A DNA stretch of 64,000 nt from Zychaea mexicana (taxonomy: Eukaryota > Mucoromycota > Mucoromycetes > Mucorales > Lichtheimiaceae): the NCBI RefSeq assembly GCF_025766255.1, contig NW_026516803.1:40895-104894 (forward strand), read 5' to 3'. The stretch's first letter is position 1; the number at the start of each line of letters is the position of its first letter. The position numbers were made by a program, and so were the translations under genes. The notes beneath the pieces are model-generated. The model did no database searches. It saw only the letters and a list, made by a program, of their open reading frames with translations, and was not told the origin of the DNA. Positions 39,661 through 49,114 of the stretch are shown here, in pieces.

Positions 39661-39670
39661 AACCAAGACT

Positions 39671-40560
39671 TTGGTGGTGAGGCCGCGCCTAGTCGAAGAA
39701 GCCTGGCAACGACTCTGTGCAGAATATCCAGCGTTGCTGAGCAATAGTCAGTCCCACATGGAGAGCATCGGTTGGACCGAAAACATGTTTATGCCTATTG
39801 GCGATAGTTCTCCTGCTGCACGTCTGTGCACGGATCGAGTTCGCCGACGATCGTTTGTTCTGGCTACTATTCCCGTGATTTTCCAAGTGGTGAAGGCGTG
39901 CTATTGTACAGCAACCGCAAAGTATTGTCACTAAAGGAGCACGTTAAGATGATGCGCCTCTACTCGCGCGATCGTCGCTTTGGGGAATCGGCATTTTTCA
40001 ACTTCATTTTTGTGTGGCCGACATGCTCGAAAGGGATCTCAATTGCGGCATACAGCCATCGCATCGTCCATCGAGTTTCCGCAAACCAGCTGCGTGCCGC
40101 GAAACAGGAGAAACCCCCGTCCGCGAAGTTCAGTGGCCTGGGTGCACTTCAACTATCTTTGACAGCAACCTGCTACGAGTTCTCATAGGAATTCAAAAAT
40201 ACCGCCGCCAGTGACGAACAAACCAATTTACCGCCATTAAGCCCTACCTCGCCTGAAACCTCACGTCTTTTGCGTGGCACCGACCAAGCATCTCTTCATT
40301 CCCGACAGAACATCCGTATCTACAGCAACGCTCTCAGCTTCACAACTCTTGGAGTAGATATGGATCACACAAAGACAAAATCCTGCGGAGAGCTTACAAT
40401 TTTCGCATCCATGGACGTGTGTGTCATCGGATCGGCTGAATTCTTCCGGACGAAAATGCAGCACGGCTTGCGTTTGCACAAATTTACATGCATGATCCTT
40501 CCCACCGCATGCACGCAAATTTCCCTGCTAAAAATTGCCCGCTAAACACCCACACTGTAT
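39671..40560 (+). pseudogene. Decayed Helitron-derived coding fragments
   Basis: Two fragments resemble proteins of fungal Helitrons. Around 39870-40030 the plus strand reads FPSGEGVLLYSNRKVLSLKE, then RLYSRDRRFGESAFF, like the Helitron_like_N block with its conserved RF. Around 40306-40520 it reads NIRIYSNALSFTTLGVDMD, then after a frameshift YNFRIHGRVCHRIG, a stop, and FAQIYMHDPSHRM, like the block usually upstream of that domain. Stops and frameshifts interrupt both. The order is reversed relative to a normal element, so this is rearranged or two separate remnants. Family assignment rests on remembered motif patterns. Confidence 0.45.
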
Positions 40561-40908
40561 CTCACGTTCATGATTTCCATGGTAGTAACGCACGAGGAAC
40601 AATCATACATTGGTTCAGACGGCACTCTAATTGCAATTAATTACGATGTGTTTATACATAGAAGGATGAAACGTCACGTGAAAATCTCGGCCATGCGTTC
40701 TTTAAGTATTCAGAGATTACCACGCTAGTAGAAGAAGAACTGGTATCGGGAATGAATGGGCAAAAGAAGAGTACGGATGTCCTGCGTGTCCTCCACCAAG
40801 AGATCATTATTTAAGAAGTATTGTATGTTATTAGATAAAACTGATAAGCATTACATTTGTCGGCTATAATCGAAAGTTTATCGCAATCGATGGCAAAATA
40901 TGCAGCTA

Positions 40909-41458
40909 TGGTGCGTTCGCCTTATAACCGTCAAAACTTTATTTCGTTTCAATTTGATTCTTAAGCATTAAACCTACAAAATGTATTTCAAAGAACAAAG
41001 ATATGTATATATGGTGAAACATAAAAATGTATAGGAATAGCAATAGAAAAAACGGCGTATAACCTGAAACTGGGCAGTGATTCTTCTGTCAGGCCCACGC
41101 GTCCTTCTTTGGATGGCCTTCTGGTGCTTTCGTCTTAATGGCGGCATCTTTTAAATGAAAGGTTAAAAGAATAGACGTGTATGTAGGACGTAGGCGATAG
41201 GCGAGTATATATACGTATAGGAGTTGTTTACTCATGCTTGTTTCAGGTACGTGATTTGTTTCAAACTTCTGCCGGCCCAGCTAAATTGGGAAAAACCGGT
41301 AACTTTTGGCTTCCCATAATTTTTTTATTCTTCAATAACGAAAGCAAACGAGTAAAAACGTATTTTGAAGCACGTTAGACTGTATAATTGCTTTTTGGCG
41401 ACGTTATAACAGAGTAAAGCTGAGGTAAAAAATTGACGGTTATAAGGCGAACGCACCA
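40909..41458. mobile_element. Non-autonomous Tc1/mariner-like MITE inside the KDZ gene
   Basis: A 550-bp element with 26-bp perfect terminal inverted repeats starting TGGTGCGTTCGCCTTATAAC (40909-40934 and 41433-41458), flanked by a TA duplication (40907-40908 and 41459-41460). TA target sites are the hallmark of Tc1/mariner superfamily elements. The interior has no transposase frame and is AT-rich. Confidence 0.75.
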
Positions 41459-41566
41459 TAAAACGTTATAAAGCAAATGAGCACGACCAAGAAAAATGTC
41501 AAGAAACGGTATTTTTCTGCTGACGAGCATCAAACCAAGTATGACAATCATAATATGCGTGAAGGA

Positions 41567-41575
41567 GTTAGTGAT
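41567..41575. repeat. Left 9-bp target duplication of the MULE
   Basis: GTTAGTGAT directly before the left terminal repeat. The right partner at 46124-46132 is ATTAGTGAT, one mismatch. A 9-bp duplication is characteristic of Mutator-like elements. It encodes Val-Ser-Asp in the KDZ frame. Confidence 0.75.
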
Positions 41576-41676
41576 GGGTATTACTAGGGACACTCCAAAA
41601 AAATGACTCGACACTCCATTTTTCCTCAAATAAACCAAATAGTTACACAAAAATAAACAGATGCTCTATAAATATA
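41576..41676 (+). repeat. MULE left terminal inverted repeat
   Basis: About 101 bp, inverted match to 46023-46123 with roughly three mismatches. Confidence 0.9.
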
Positions 41677-41699
41677 CTAACAAAGGACTATTAAAGGAA

Positions 41700-42065
41700 G
41701 AGGAGTATTTGGAGTGTTGCAATCGCCACGATGGCGTTGTAGGCGTTTGGAGTGTTTGGAGTGGTTGGAGTGTTTTTTGGAGTGTTTGGAGTGTCTGGAG
41801 TGTTTAAAGTGTTGCAATCGCCATGATGGCGTTGTAGGCGTTTGGAGTGTCTGGAATGTTTAAAGTGTTGCAATCGCCACGATGGCGTTGTAGGCGTTTG
41901 GAGTGTTTGGAGTGTCTGGAGTGTTTAAAGTGTTGCAATCGCCATGATGGCGTTGTAGGCGTTTGGAGTGTCTGGAATGTTTAAAGTGTTGCAATCGCCA
42001 TGATGGCGTTGCAGGCGTTTGGGGTGTTTGGAGTGTTGCAATTGCCATGATGGCGTCGTAGGCGT
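41700..42065. repeat. Subterminal minisatellite of the MULE
   Basis: Six copies of a unit containing GTTGCAATCGCC, then ATGATGGCGTTGTAGGCG, each followed by one or more TTTGGAGTGT heptamer blocks and TTTAAAGT. CGCCATGATGGCG is a small perfect hairpin (CGCCA/TGGCG arms). GGAGTGT also occurs in the terminal repeats. Confidence 0.85.
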
Positions 42066-42193
42066 TGAGCTTGTGAAATTTTTAACTACTGCGATGACTG
42101 ATAAAGCTACGAGATGTCTATTATATAAGTTGACAAGTTTATAAAAGAAAAAGGATAAATCCCCTTTTCTTCCTCTCTCCCTTTTCTATCAAA

Positions 42194-45100
42194 ATGAGCG
42201 CTACAAGAACAGATACTATGGTCGATCTTATTGGCACCAAATATGATTCGAAAAATCAGCTCCGAGCAAAGGTTCAAGAGATGGCCCTAAAGAATCAGTT
42301 TGCAACATCCACCAAGCGCAGCAACAGTCGGAATATCTACATCCATTGTGTCCTTTGGGGGTGTCTACAGGAACTGTCACGACGGAGAATAAACAATATC
42401 TATAAATTTTACAGTAAACTGTAAATTTATAATATTTTATTATTCTGTCAAGCGTTCTAGTAAAATTCTAATTTCATTGAATTTTATCTGAACTGGGCGT
42501 CGTCATTCTTCCTAGCCTGTTTTTTCTTAAACATAATAGTTGAAATTAATTCTAGTGGTTGAGAATTTTATAAGGTTTGAGAATTTGGTTTTTTATTTAA
42601 TAAATTAAATAACATAATTATTTATAATTTATTTAAAATGATATTATTTATAGTTTTTTATTTTTTTGCTATATTATTGAAAACATAATACTAAGACTCA
42701 CCTTCCAACATCGACGATTATGAACCTGAAAGACTGGTATCCACACAGAGCACCGGTTGTGCTTGGGAGCTCTTTGGCTCATACATACAGAAAATCAAAA
42801 AATGGGTGATTAAACGTGTCAGCAGCGCCGATAGCCACAATCATTTATTTGACAGTAACGCAGCAGCATCTTACCATCAACATCGAAAGCCAACAGCTGA
42901 TATTGCCAGTCGCATCTTGTCAATGACAGAGACTTCTATCAAACCAGCCAAGATTTGTCAAGAGTTACAAAACAACGATGAAGGCACAATCGTGACGATC
43001 AAGGATATTTACAATTTCTGCCAAAAAATATTCAAGGACGACAAATCTGGCGCATTCAGCAAACTATTCAGCTTCTTGGTCAGCAATCAATATATCGTAA
43101 GATATCGCATAGATAGGAAAACGGAAACATTGGAAGCATTGTTCGTTACGCATCAAGTTGGCTTGGAAAAAGCAAGGCGATTTAAAGAAGTCATCAGTCT
43201 TGATGTGACGTATGGAACGAACAACAGCAAGATGCCGCTAATCAACGTTGTTGGGATCAGTAACCTTGGTACGACGTCGCTACACAATATATTAATTGCA
43301 TCAGCAGTCGTCGTCAATGAAAAAACCGACTCCTATCTGTGGGTTATGAGGACCATGCGTGATACTATTTGGCCCGAAGGTGATGTCGGTATCTTCATTA
43401 CTGATAACGAGAAGGCGCTCATCACTGCCATCGATACTATCTTTCCGAAATCGATTCATCTTTTATGCGGTTGGCACATGGCGCAGCATTTGATCTCTCA
43501 GTTCGGTGGCTGCTTTCCGAAGAAAAGCGAGAAGTACAAGCAAGCCAAGAGCGTTGTGAATTGCTTGATTTACAAGTACAAAGACGAAGAGAAATTCGAA
43601 GAAGCAATCAAGGAATATCGCCAACTAGCGGAGGATGCAGCAGCAGCAATGATCGAACAGGCAGAAAAACAAGACATCAAAAAGGCTGAAGCAAAAGAAA
43701 AGAAGCTGAACGAAAAAGAAGAAAACGATGAAGAATAAGAAAAGAAGCTGACAAAAAAAGAGGAACTGCGAAACAAAAAAAGGGAAGACAAGGAAATGAA
43801 AAAAAGAAACAAAATCGCAGTTGCCCGTAAGACAAAAATCATCAAGTATCTCGAAAGGTATGTATCTCTTACTTTGTAATGGTTTGCTTGAAATTATGTA
43901 GATTAAGTATGTGATAAGGGTGATTTAGTTAACTCACTGTACCCTCGCGTTATTTTACGTCTAGTGTGCTCACCTACAAGGATAAATGGGCTGCACCGCA
44001 GGCTGGAAAGCAGTTCAACCTTAATGTGCGAACCACATCACGAACAGAAGGGACTCATTGGATCATCAAAGATACTATGCAAACGACGGGCAGCCTCTAT
44101 CGCACGTTTAAAGCTATTAACGAAGTCATGAAGAAGACAGTAAGCATTCTATATTCTCACTCATCTCCGGTCTTTGCTATTCAATTTATATGTAGCGATA
44201 TGTAAATAAGCTAACTTTAATGCTTAAAAGTTTGAAACAGAAAAGATGGACTTCATACACGAGCTTCGCAACACTCCACTTTTCACAAAGCGTGAGAGTG
44301 CAGCTTTAAGAAACCTTTTCGGCCATGTCAGTTTCTTTGCTTTGATCCGAATTCGAAAGGAGCTTGACCGTGCGTGGAAAAACGTAGGCAATTAAATCAA
44401 TTGCGACACGTTGGATTGTATTTGCACGAGTAGAATCAATTTTGGTTTACCATACCAGCATATGATCAACCTAAACGGTCCTGCTGTTGATTTGAACGAG
44501 ATTCCTAAACGTTGGCTTCTACAGTATGATTCAGGTATGTACTATTATACAGCTTCATCTACTAACAATAGCATGTTGTCGATACCCTCTCATATGAATG
44601 TGCTTCCTGTGTATTATATAGCTCTATTTGAAATTAAAGATCCAGCGGTATTAGTTGACCATCAGATGGAGAAGCTCGTTACAAACTTAAAGAACAAAAT
44701 CATTTCCCTGGAAACCGAACAAGAGAAAGTCAATCTCTTATCCCGTTTTGAGGAGATCCTTGAGGAAGACGTTGAGACTGTTCATCTCGCTGAAGTCACG
44801 TTTCCTGAGCCAGTTGCTACGAAAGGAAGGCCCAAGAATACGAAGGACAAAAGGATCCCATCTTCTTTTGAGACCGAAAAGAAAGAAGAGCTGCTTAATG
44901 CTGCTGGTAACGATAAGCCTAAAAAGGCCCTTCAAACCAGCGAAGTACAACACGACGACTATGTCCTTTCAACATCGAAAAGGGATCAAGAAACTGTGTA
45001 TTTGGAACGTGCTCGTAAAAGGTCAGTCTTTTTGTATTCAGAACAATTCTTCGTCATATGTACTATTCCCATTTTATATTAATAAATGTATATATGATTG

Positions 45101-45788
45101 TACATATAGGATTCGTACCGAACCTAAACCAGAGTCTTTCTCCTTTTTAGTTCACCCAGATATCCCGAGGGATTGCATTCATGGGACAGTTAATATTGCT
45201 TCTGACGGCTGGTGTGGCTTCCGCACCATCGCGCATTGCGTCAAAGGAGACCAAGAACAATTCATGACGGTCAAAAGGGAAATGCTAGAGTGCCTGCACA
45301 AAAACAAGGACATATATTCGAAGTATTTCATCAGCATGTATGACCTTGCTCGCCTCGAGGAGACGATCGCTTTTGGCCTTGACTACACCCGCAACACTGA
45401 AGGCAAATATCCAAGGTGCCCCAGCAAGCATTGGTTCTACACTCCTAGTTGTGCTCAACTTGCTGCTGATACATACAGACGACCTATTGCTGTGTATCCG
45501 GACAGAGATGACAAAAACGAAGATGGAATGTACTGTACGGCGCCATTGTTGTTTGTACCATTTGAAGGACCAGGAACGAATGCTCGACCGTTACCTCTTA
45601 TCATGCAGTTCGTTTCAGGATGTCATTGGGCGACATTAGAAATGAAAACTGCAAAGAAACTACAATGGCCTTTTATCGAACGATCGGTTGTAACAGCTTG
45701 TGAAAAGATGGGTCACATGCATGATTTGCGCAAAAAAGTTTGGAGATATTTGGACATCAAAAAGGTCAACATTGAGGAAAATGTTTAG
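42194..45788 (+). pseudogene. MULE transposase with FAR1-type finger and C-terminal OTU protease domain
   Basis: Segments in order: FAR1/WRKY-GCM1-like finger start (TKYDSKNQLRAKVQEMALKN, 42194-42385), an AT-rich interruption (42386-42700), the finger's second half (STGCAWELFGSYIQKIKKW, HNH), and the MULE core with VISLDVTYGTNNSKMPLINV (first Asp) and ITDNEKALITAID, then LLCGWHMAQHL. A Lys/Glu coiled region, an FGLPYQHMI SWIM-like block and an AT-hook-like KGRPKNTKDKR follow. The OTU domain has DGWCGFRTIAH (catalytic Asp-x-x-Cys) and GCHWATLEM (catalytic His region), joined over an intron near 45020-45108. In-frame stops near 43736 (in the Lys/Glu stretch) and 44394 suggest inactivity in this copy. 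Confidence 0.82.
42386..42446. repeat. 61-nt imperfect hairpin in AT-rich insert of the MULE
   Basis: AGAATAA...ACAGT pairs with ACTGT...TTATTCT around an AA loop with a few mismatches. It marks the left edge of a ~315-bp AT-rich block splitting the zinc-finger coding region. Confidence 0.65.
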
Positions 45789-46022
45789 AAAGAAACAATT
45801 TTTATAAATAGTTTTTTCTTATGCATCTGTGTGATGCTATCACATATCATTACCCTATTCCTTTTATATCAATATTATGATAACATTTCATATACATATT
45901 TATGATAAAATCAATAAATATCAACTCAAGCTTTATTTCGCTCTTAGCACTCCATTTTGCACTCCATTTTGCACTCTATTGTCTACATCCTGCACTCCAA
46001 CATCAGAAGGTCCATCAAGCGA

Positions 46023-46123
46023 TATATTTATAGAGCAACTGTTTATTTTTGTGCAACTATTTGGTTTATTTGAGGAAAAATGGAGTGTCGAGTCACTTTT
46101 TTGGAGTGTCCCTAGTAATACCC
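46023..46123 (-). repeat. MULE right terminal inverted repeat
   Basis: About 101 bp, inverted copy of 41576-41676; followed by the ATTAGTGAT target duplication at 46124-46132. Confidence 0.9.
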
Positions 46124-47269
46124 ATTAGTGATTCATCACGTACTTGTGACAGCAGTCTCAAAACAACCGCAAACGCTTCTCGCGGTGATCTCCTCTGCCA
46201 TAAATGTGGTTTAGTAGGAGCCATTTGCGCTCGATATAATATCCACAAATATATTTGAATCTGGAGAAAAGTAAGTAGTGACAATGTTGACTGCTGTTAC
46301 TCATTTTTTTGCTCTTCCTTACTTACGATATCGCTTGAAATCGTCGAAAATACAGATTCAAGTATGCCCTTGCCATCATTCACGTCTTATTGCAAAAACC
46401 AGGCGTGAAAATCGAGGCATTGATGTATGACATCGCTCGTCGAATCAAATTAGCCATACAAGTATGTACTGTAGTATACTATTATTTTATTATACCACTT
46501 CGAGGGCTACTTAGTGAGCTTTTCTAAAATTTACAAAATGTTGTTTGATACATGTAGGACAATTTTCCCGAGCTCAGGGACGAAGATAACACGAAGATCG
46601 CAGTTAGCGTTTTTCACGCGTATGCACATTTGATAAAGTGCCAAGTCGACTATAACCCACGTTATGTCAAAGGGTTTGGTTTGACCGATGGAGAGGGCAT
46701 GGAACGACTTTGGTCGTATCTGGGACAGTTTGTTTCCATCACCCGACCAATGAGCGCAAAAAACAGAGTACTGACGCTCTGTCATGCGGTATCACACTTT
46801 AAGCAAACTTATTTTTCGAGATTACGTAAGTTGGTTTCTGTAGAAAATATTATTCTATCTAGTCCAACAAACTATCTATTTGTTTTCATCAGCGATAAAC
46901 TTATCACGCCGCAAAAAGTATGTAAACGAGATACTTTTAAAATCACTATCGTATCGTTGATAAAGAAGTAGCGGAGCAATCAAGAGCTCTAGACCGAACG
47001 GGATAGATTCTCCCAAAGAATACCAGCGATCATTCAGTGCTGCGAACTCAAATAGAACATAATGAAGAAAAATTCGTCCGAAGTCTTAGGTTAATACATA
47101 GTCGTCTACATGTAAACTTGTCGATACTAATTATGCACATGGCAACAGGGGATAAATCCGACGAGGTTATCCCAAGATTGAAACAATTACTATCGCATGA
47201 AGAAACTCTTGATATCTTGAAGCAGCTTCCTCCCTTCCTTATATATATACCGGGAAAGTTACTTAGTAA

Positions 47270-47440
47270 ATCTAACTACGTCGACTATGTTGCAAAAACC
47301 GGGATACACCTGTATAGTATAATAGCTTAACTCTTTAACTTAAAAGCATGTACATATACAAGTACGACACGACTACGTCGACTACATGAAAATAACTTAC
47401 GTAGTCGAGTTACGTAGCCCACGTAGTCGAAGGTCTATTC
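47270..47440. repeat. Cluster of CGACTACGT / ACGTAGTCG motifs
   Basis: Five or so copies of CGACTACGT or its complement occur in both orientations (near 47274, 47367, 47393, 47408 and 47420), at the right edge of the KDZ remnant. It could be a terminal structure of that element; no left partner was found. Confidence 0.5.
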
Positions 47441-47473
47441 AACGAAATCAAGGCATACCAAATTACAAGACGC

Positions 47474-47870
47474 TTAATAATAATAATAAAGTACAGTGCT
47501 CATATGAATAGAGTAGCAACTGCAGTATAATATACTTGGAAGGATAGGTGGAAATACAAGATAAAAAGGAAATGAGTTACAAGAAAAAGAGAGTCTATGT
47601 GATAATGTCGAAATGTTTAACTGCCACAAGGCCAAGGACCATGGCATTATTGGAAAATGTGGAGGGGAAAGGGGGACGAGAAATAAGCCAGTTGGAAAAA
47701 GTGTGTTGAGCAGTGGTGGTGGTTGATGTATTGAAGCCAGCTTGGGGCAGAAAATGTAGAGCATATTAAACTGGTTCCCTGTGCGTCCCAGACTCGAGTC
47801 ATCAGCCACAAGCAGACTTGAATCTCTTATACACATTCCCAAATTTGGTTCGTAAACCACGCGCCAGCAC
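47474..47870 (-). pseudogene. Relic of a cysteine-rich domain family (copy 1)
   Basis: On the minus strand a frame reads QAGFNTSTTTTAQHTF, SNWLIS and SNNAMVLGL, matching the end of the better copy at 58211-58708 (QAGYNKNHLTAIEIQQDF, YWLIA, NNAMHLGH). Stops and frame changes interrupt it. No function can be given beyond shared ancestry. Confidence 0.5.
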
Positions 47871-48174
47871 GGAAGCTCTTAATAGATTATTCTCATTGAA
47901 ACAAAAGTCCATAATAAAACCCTTAATGTTAGTTCAAAAAGAAGGCATATACAATTACAAAAACAACAATATTCTTGATTGCTACAAAATAGATTGAGTA
48001 TTTGATTGAAAAAAAAAAACAATCCATATAAAGAATAATATTGAGCGAAGGCTGAGTAAGGTGCTGAGCAGAGGCGCAAGCGTTATGCAAGTTACGGAAG
48101 TACAGTGTGTAGACACTTCTTGAAATGGATGGAGCAATTAACATGCGTATTCATACATAGAAAGTACTTTGCTC

Positions 48175-48964
48175 TAGGGGTCGCAATTGGACGGGTCAAA
48201 ACTCGGGTTGACGGGTCAAGACTGATTTCGATATGGTGATGAAGGAAGTGTCAATCAGCCCGAACTTGAGCACTGGAAGTGCAAAACTCCATATATATAT
48301 ACAAAGCCTCCTAAGATGATGGCATGCAAATTTCTAACAGTGCTTGCAACATCTACGTTTTGTGTGACTATTTTAAAGTTAAAGGGTTTTGTGCCATCAC
48401 AAAAGAATTCGCTTGGGCTCACACGTATTAAAGAAAGCATAATGGTTAAAGTGTGGCTGAAAATCGACCTCCCTATGTGCCCCTAATCCTTTTCTTTTTC
48501 CCTTTTCTTATCACTTCTTCCTTTTTTCTTCGTTTTTCTTTTCTCAGTTCCTTTTCAGTCTTTTGTCAAGTCTCGTCTCTTACTGCCACCCTTTATTGTC
48601 CGTTCTCATTGTACTATTGCTGCTTCTTAACTCCTTTTACATATATTGCTTATAGCTTACTTATCCTTTACTCTTGAATATAAAAGATAATCCCACAATA
48701 AAAAGCATTTTATGTTATAGTTCTATAGCAGACATATTAATAACTACATCCTATAATATAATGATGCTTCCCAGCAAGAAGATTGACTACTTGAATACAA
48801 GTACCTCATACATATTATATGTATACACGGGTCACAACGGGTCAACGGGTCGGGTCAAGGGTTAGACGGGTTGACCCGCGGGTTAGAAAAGCATCAACCC
48901 GACCTGTTGACCCGTCCTCAACCCGCGGGTCGGTTTTGACCCGTGGGTCAGATTGCGAACCCTA
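48175..48964. mobile_element. Non-autonomous hAT-like element
   Basis: The ends TAGGGGTCGCAAT and ATTGCGAACCCTA form short inverted repeats with further ACGGGTC/GACCCG motifs inside. Flanking 8-bp duplications are CTTTGCTC (48167-48174) and CTTTGTTC (48965-48972), one mismatch; 8-bp duplications and TAGGG-like ends fit hAT. The 790-bp interior has no transposase and a long T/C-rich tract (48480-48680). Confidence 0.72.
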
Positions 48965-49114
48965 CTTTGTTCTTGCTGAGCCATCTGAGCAAAAGTGGTT
49001 TGCTAGCATGTTCAGCCTTGTATCTTTGGAAAGGTATATAAGGAGATCTTTACAAGAGGAATCGACAGTGAAAATTGCCTTTCAATCTAACCTTCAGTAT
49101 CCTCTGTATTTACA

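Larger units (their letters stand above)
41576..46123 (+). mobile_element. Mutator-like element (MULE) encoding a transposase-OTU protein
   Basis: A 4548-bp element with terminal inverted repeats of about 101 bp (41576-41676 and 46023-46123), about 98 matches, beginning GGGTATTACTAGGGACACTC. It is flanked by a 9-bp duplication with one mismatch. Subterminal regions on both sides carry GGAGTGT-type heptamers, as an array of repeats on the left (41700-42065) and ACTCCATTTTGC-type repeats on the right (about 45947-46000). The coding region is at 42194-45788. Near-identical ends suggest recent insertion, although the coding region already holds stops. Confidence 0.88.
40740..47330 (+). pseudogene. 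KDZ transposase gene, decayed and split by two later insertions
   Basis: Coding segments outside the nested elements follow the KDZ (Kyakuja-Dileera-Zisupton) pattern: EWAKEEYGCPACPPPRDHYL near 40752-40812, FIAIDGKICS before 40909, KKRYFSADEHQTKYDNHNM (about 41504-41560), then past 46123 TCDSSLKTTANASRG, GLVGAICARYNI and FESGEK (shifted frame), FKYALAIIHVLLQKPGVKIE (about 46356), and VSVFHAYAHLIKCQVDYNP with FGLTDGEGMERLWSYL (about 46600-46740). The last block is the KDZ catalytic core. A TAA at the MITE junction and a frameshift near 46250 show decay. KDZ elements are cut-and-paste transposons common in fungi. The far 3' segment (about 46970-47330) carries residual C-terminal-like coding. 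The element's own ends were not identified. Confidence 0.75.

Noticed and set aside
41700..42065. CRISPR-like regularly spaced repeats
   Set aside because: Spacers are themselves repeated GGAGTGT blocks, the genome is eukaryotic, and the array sits inside a MULE end.
43570..43845. 91-aa Ser/Phe-rich minus-strand frame
   Set aside because: Antisense of the Lys/Glu-rich segment of the MULE transposase.
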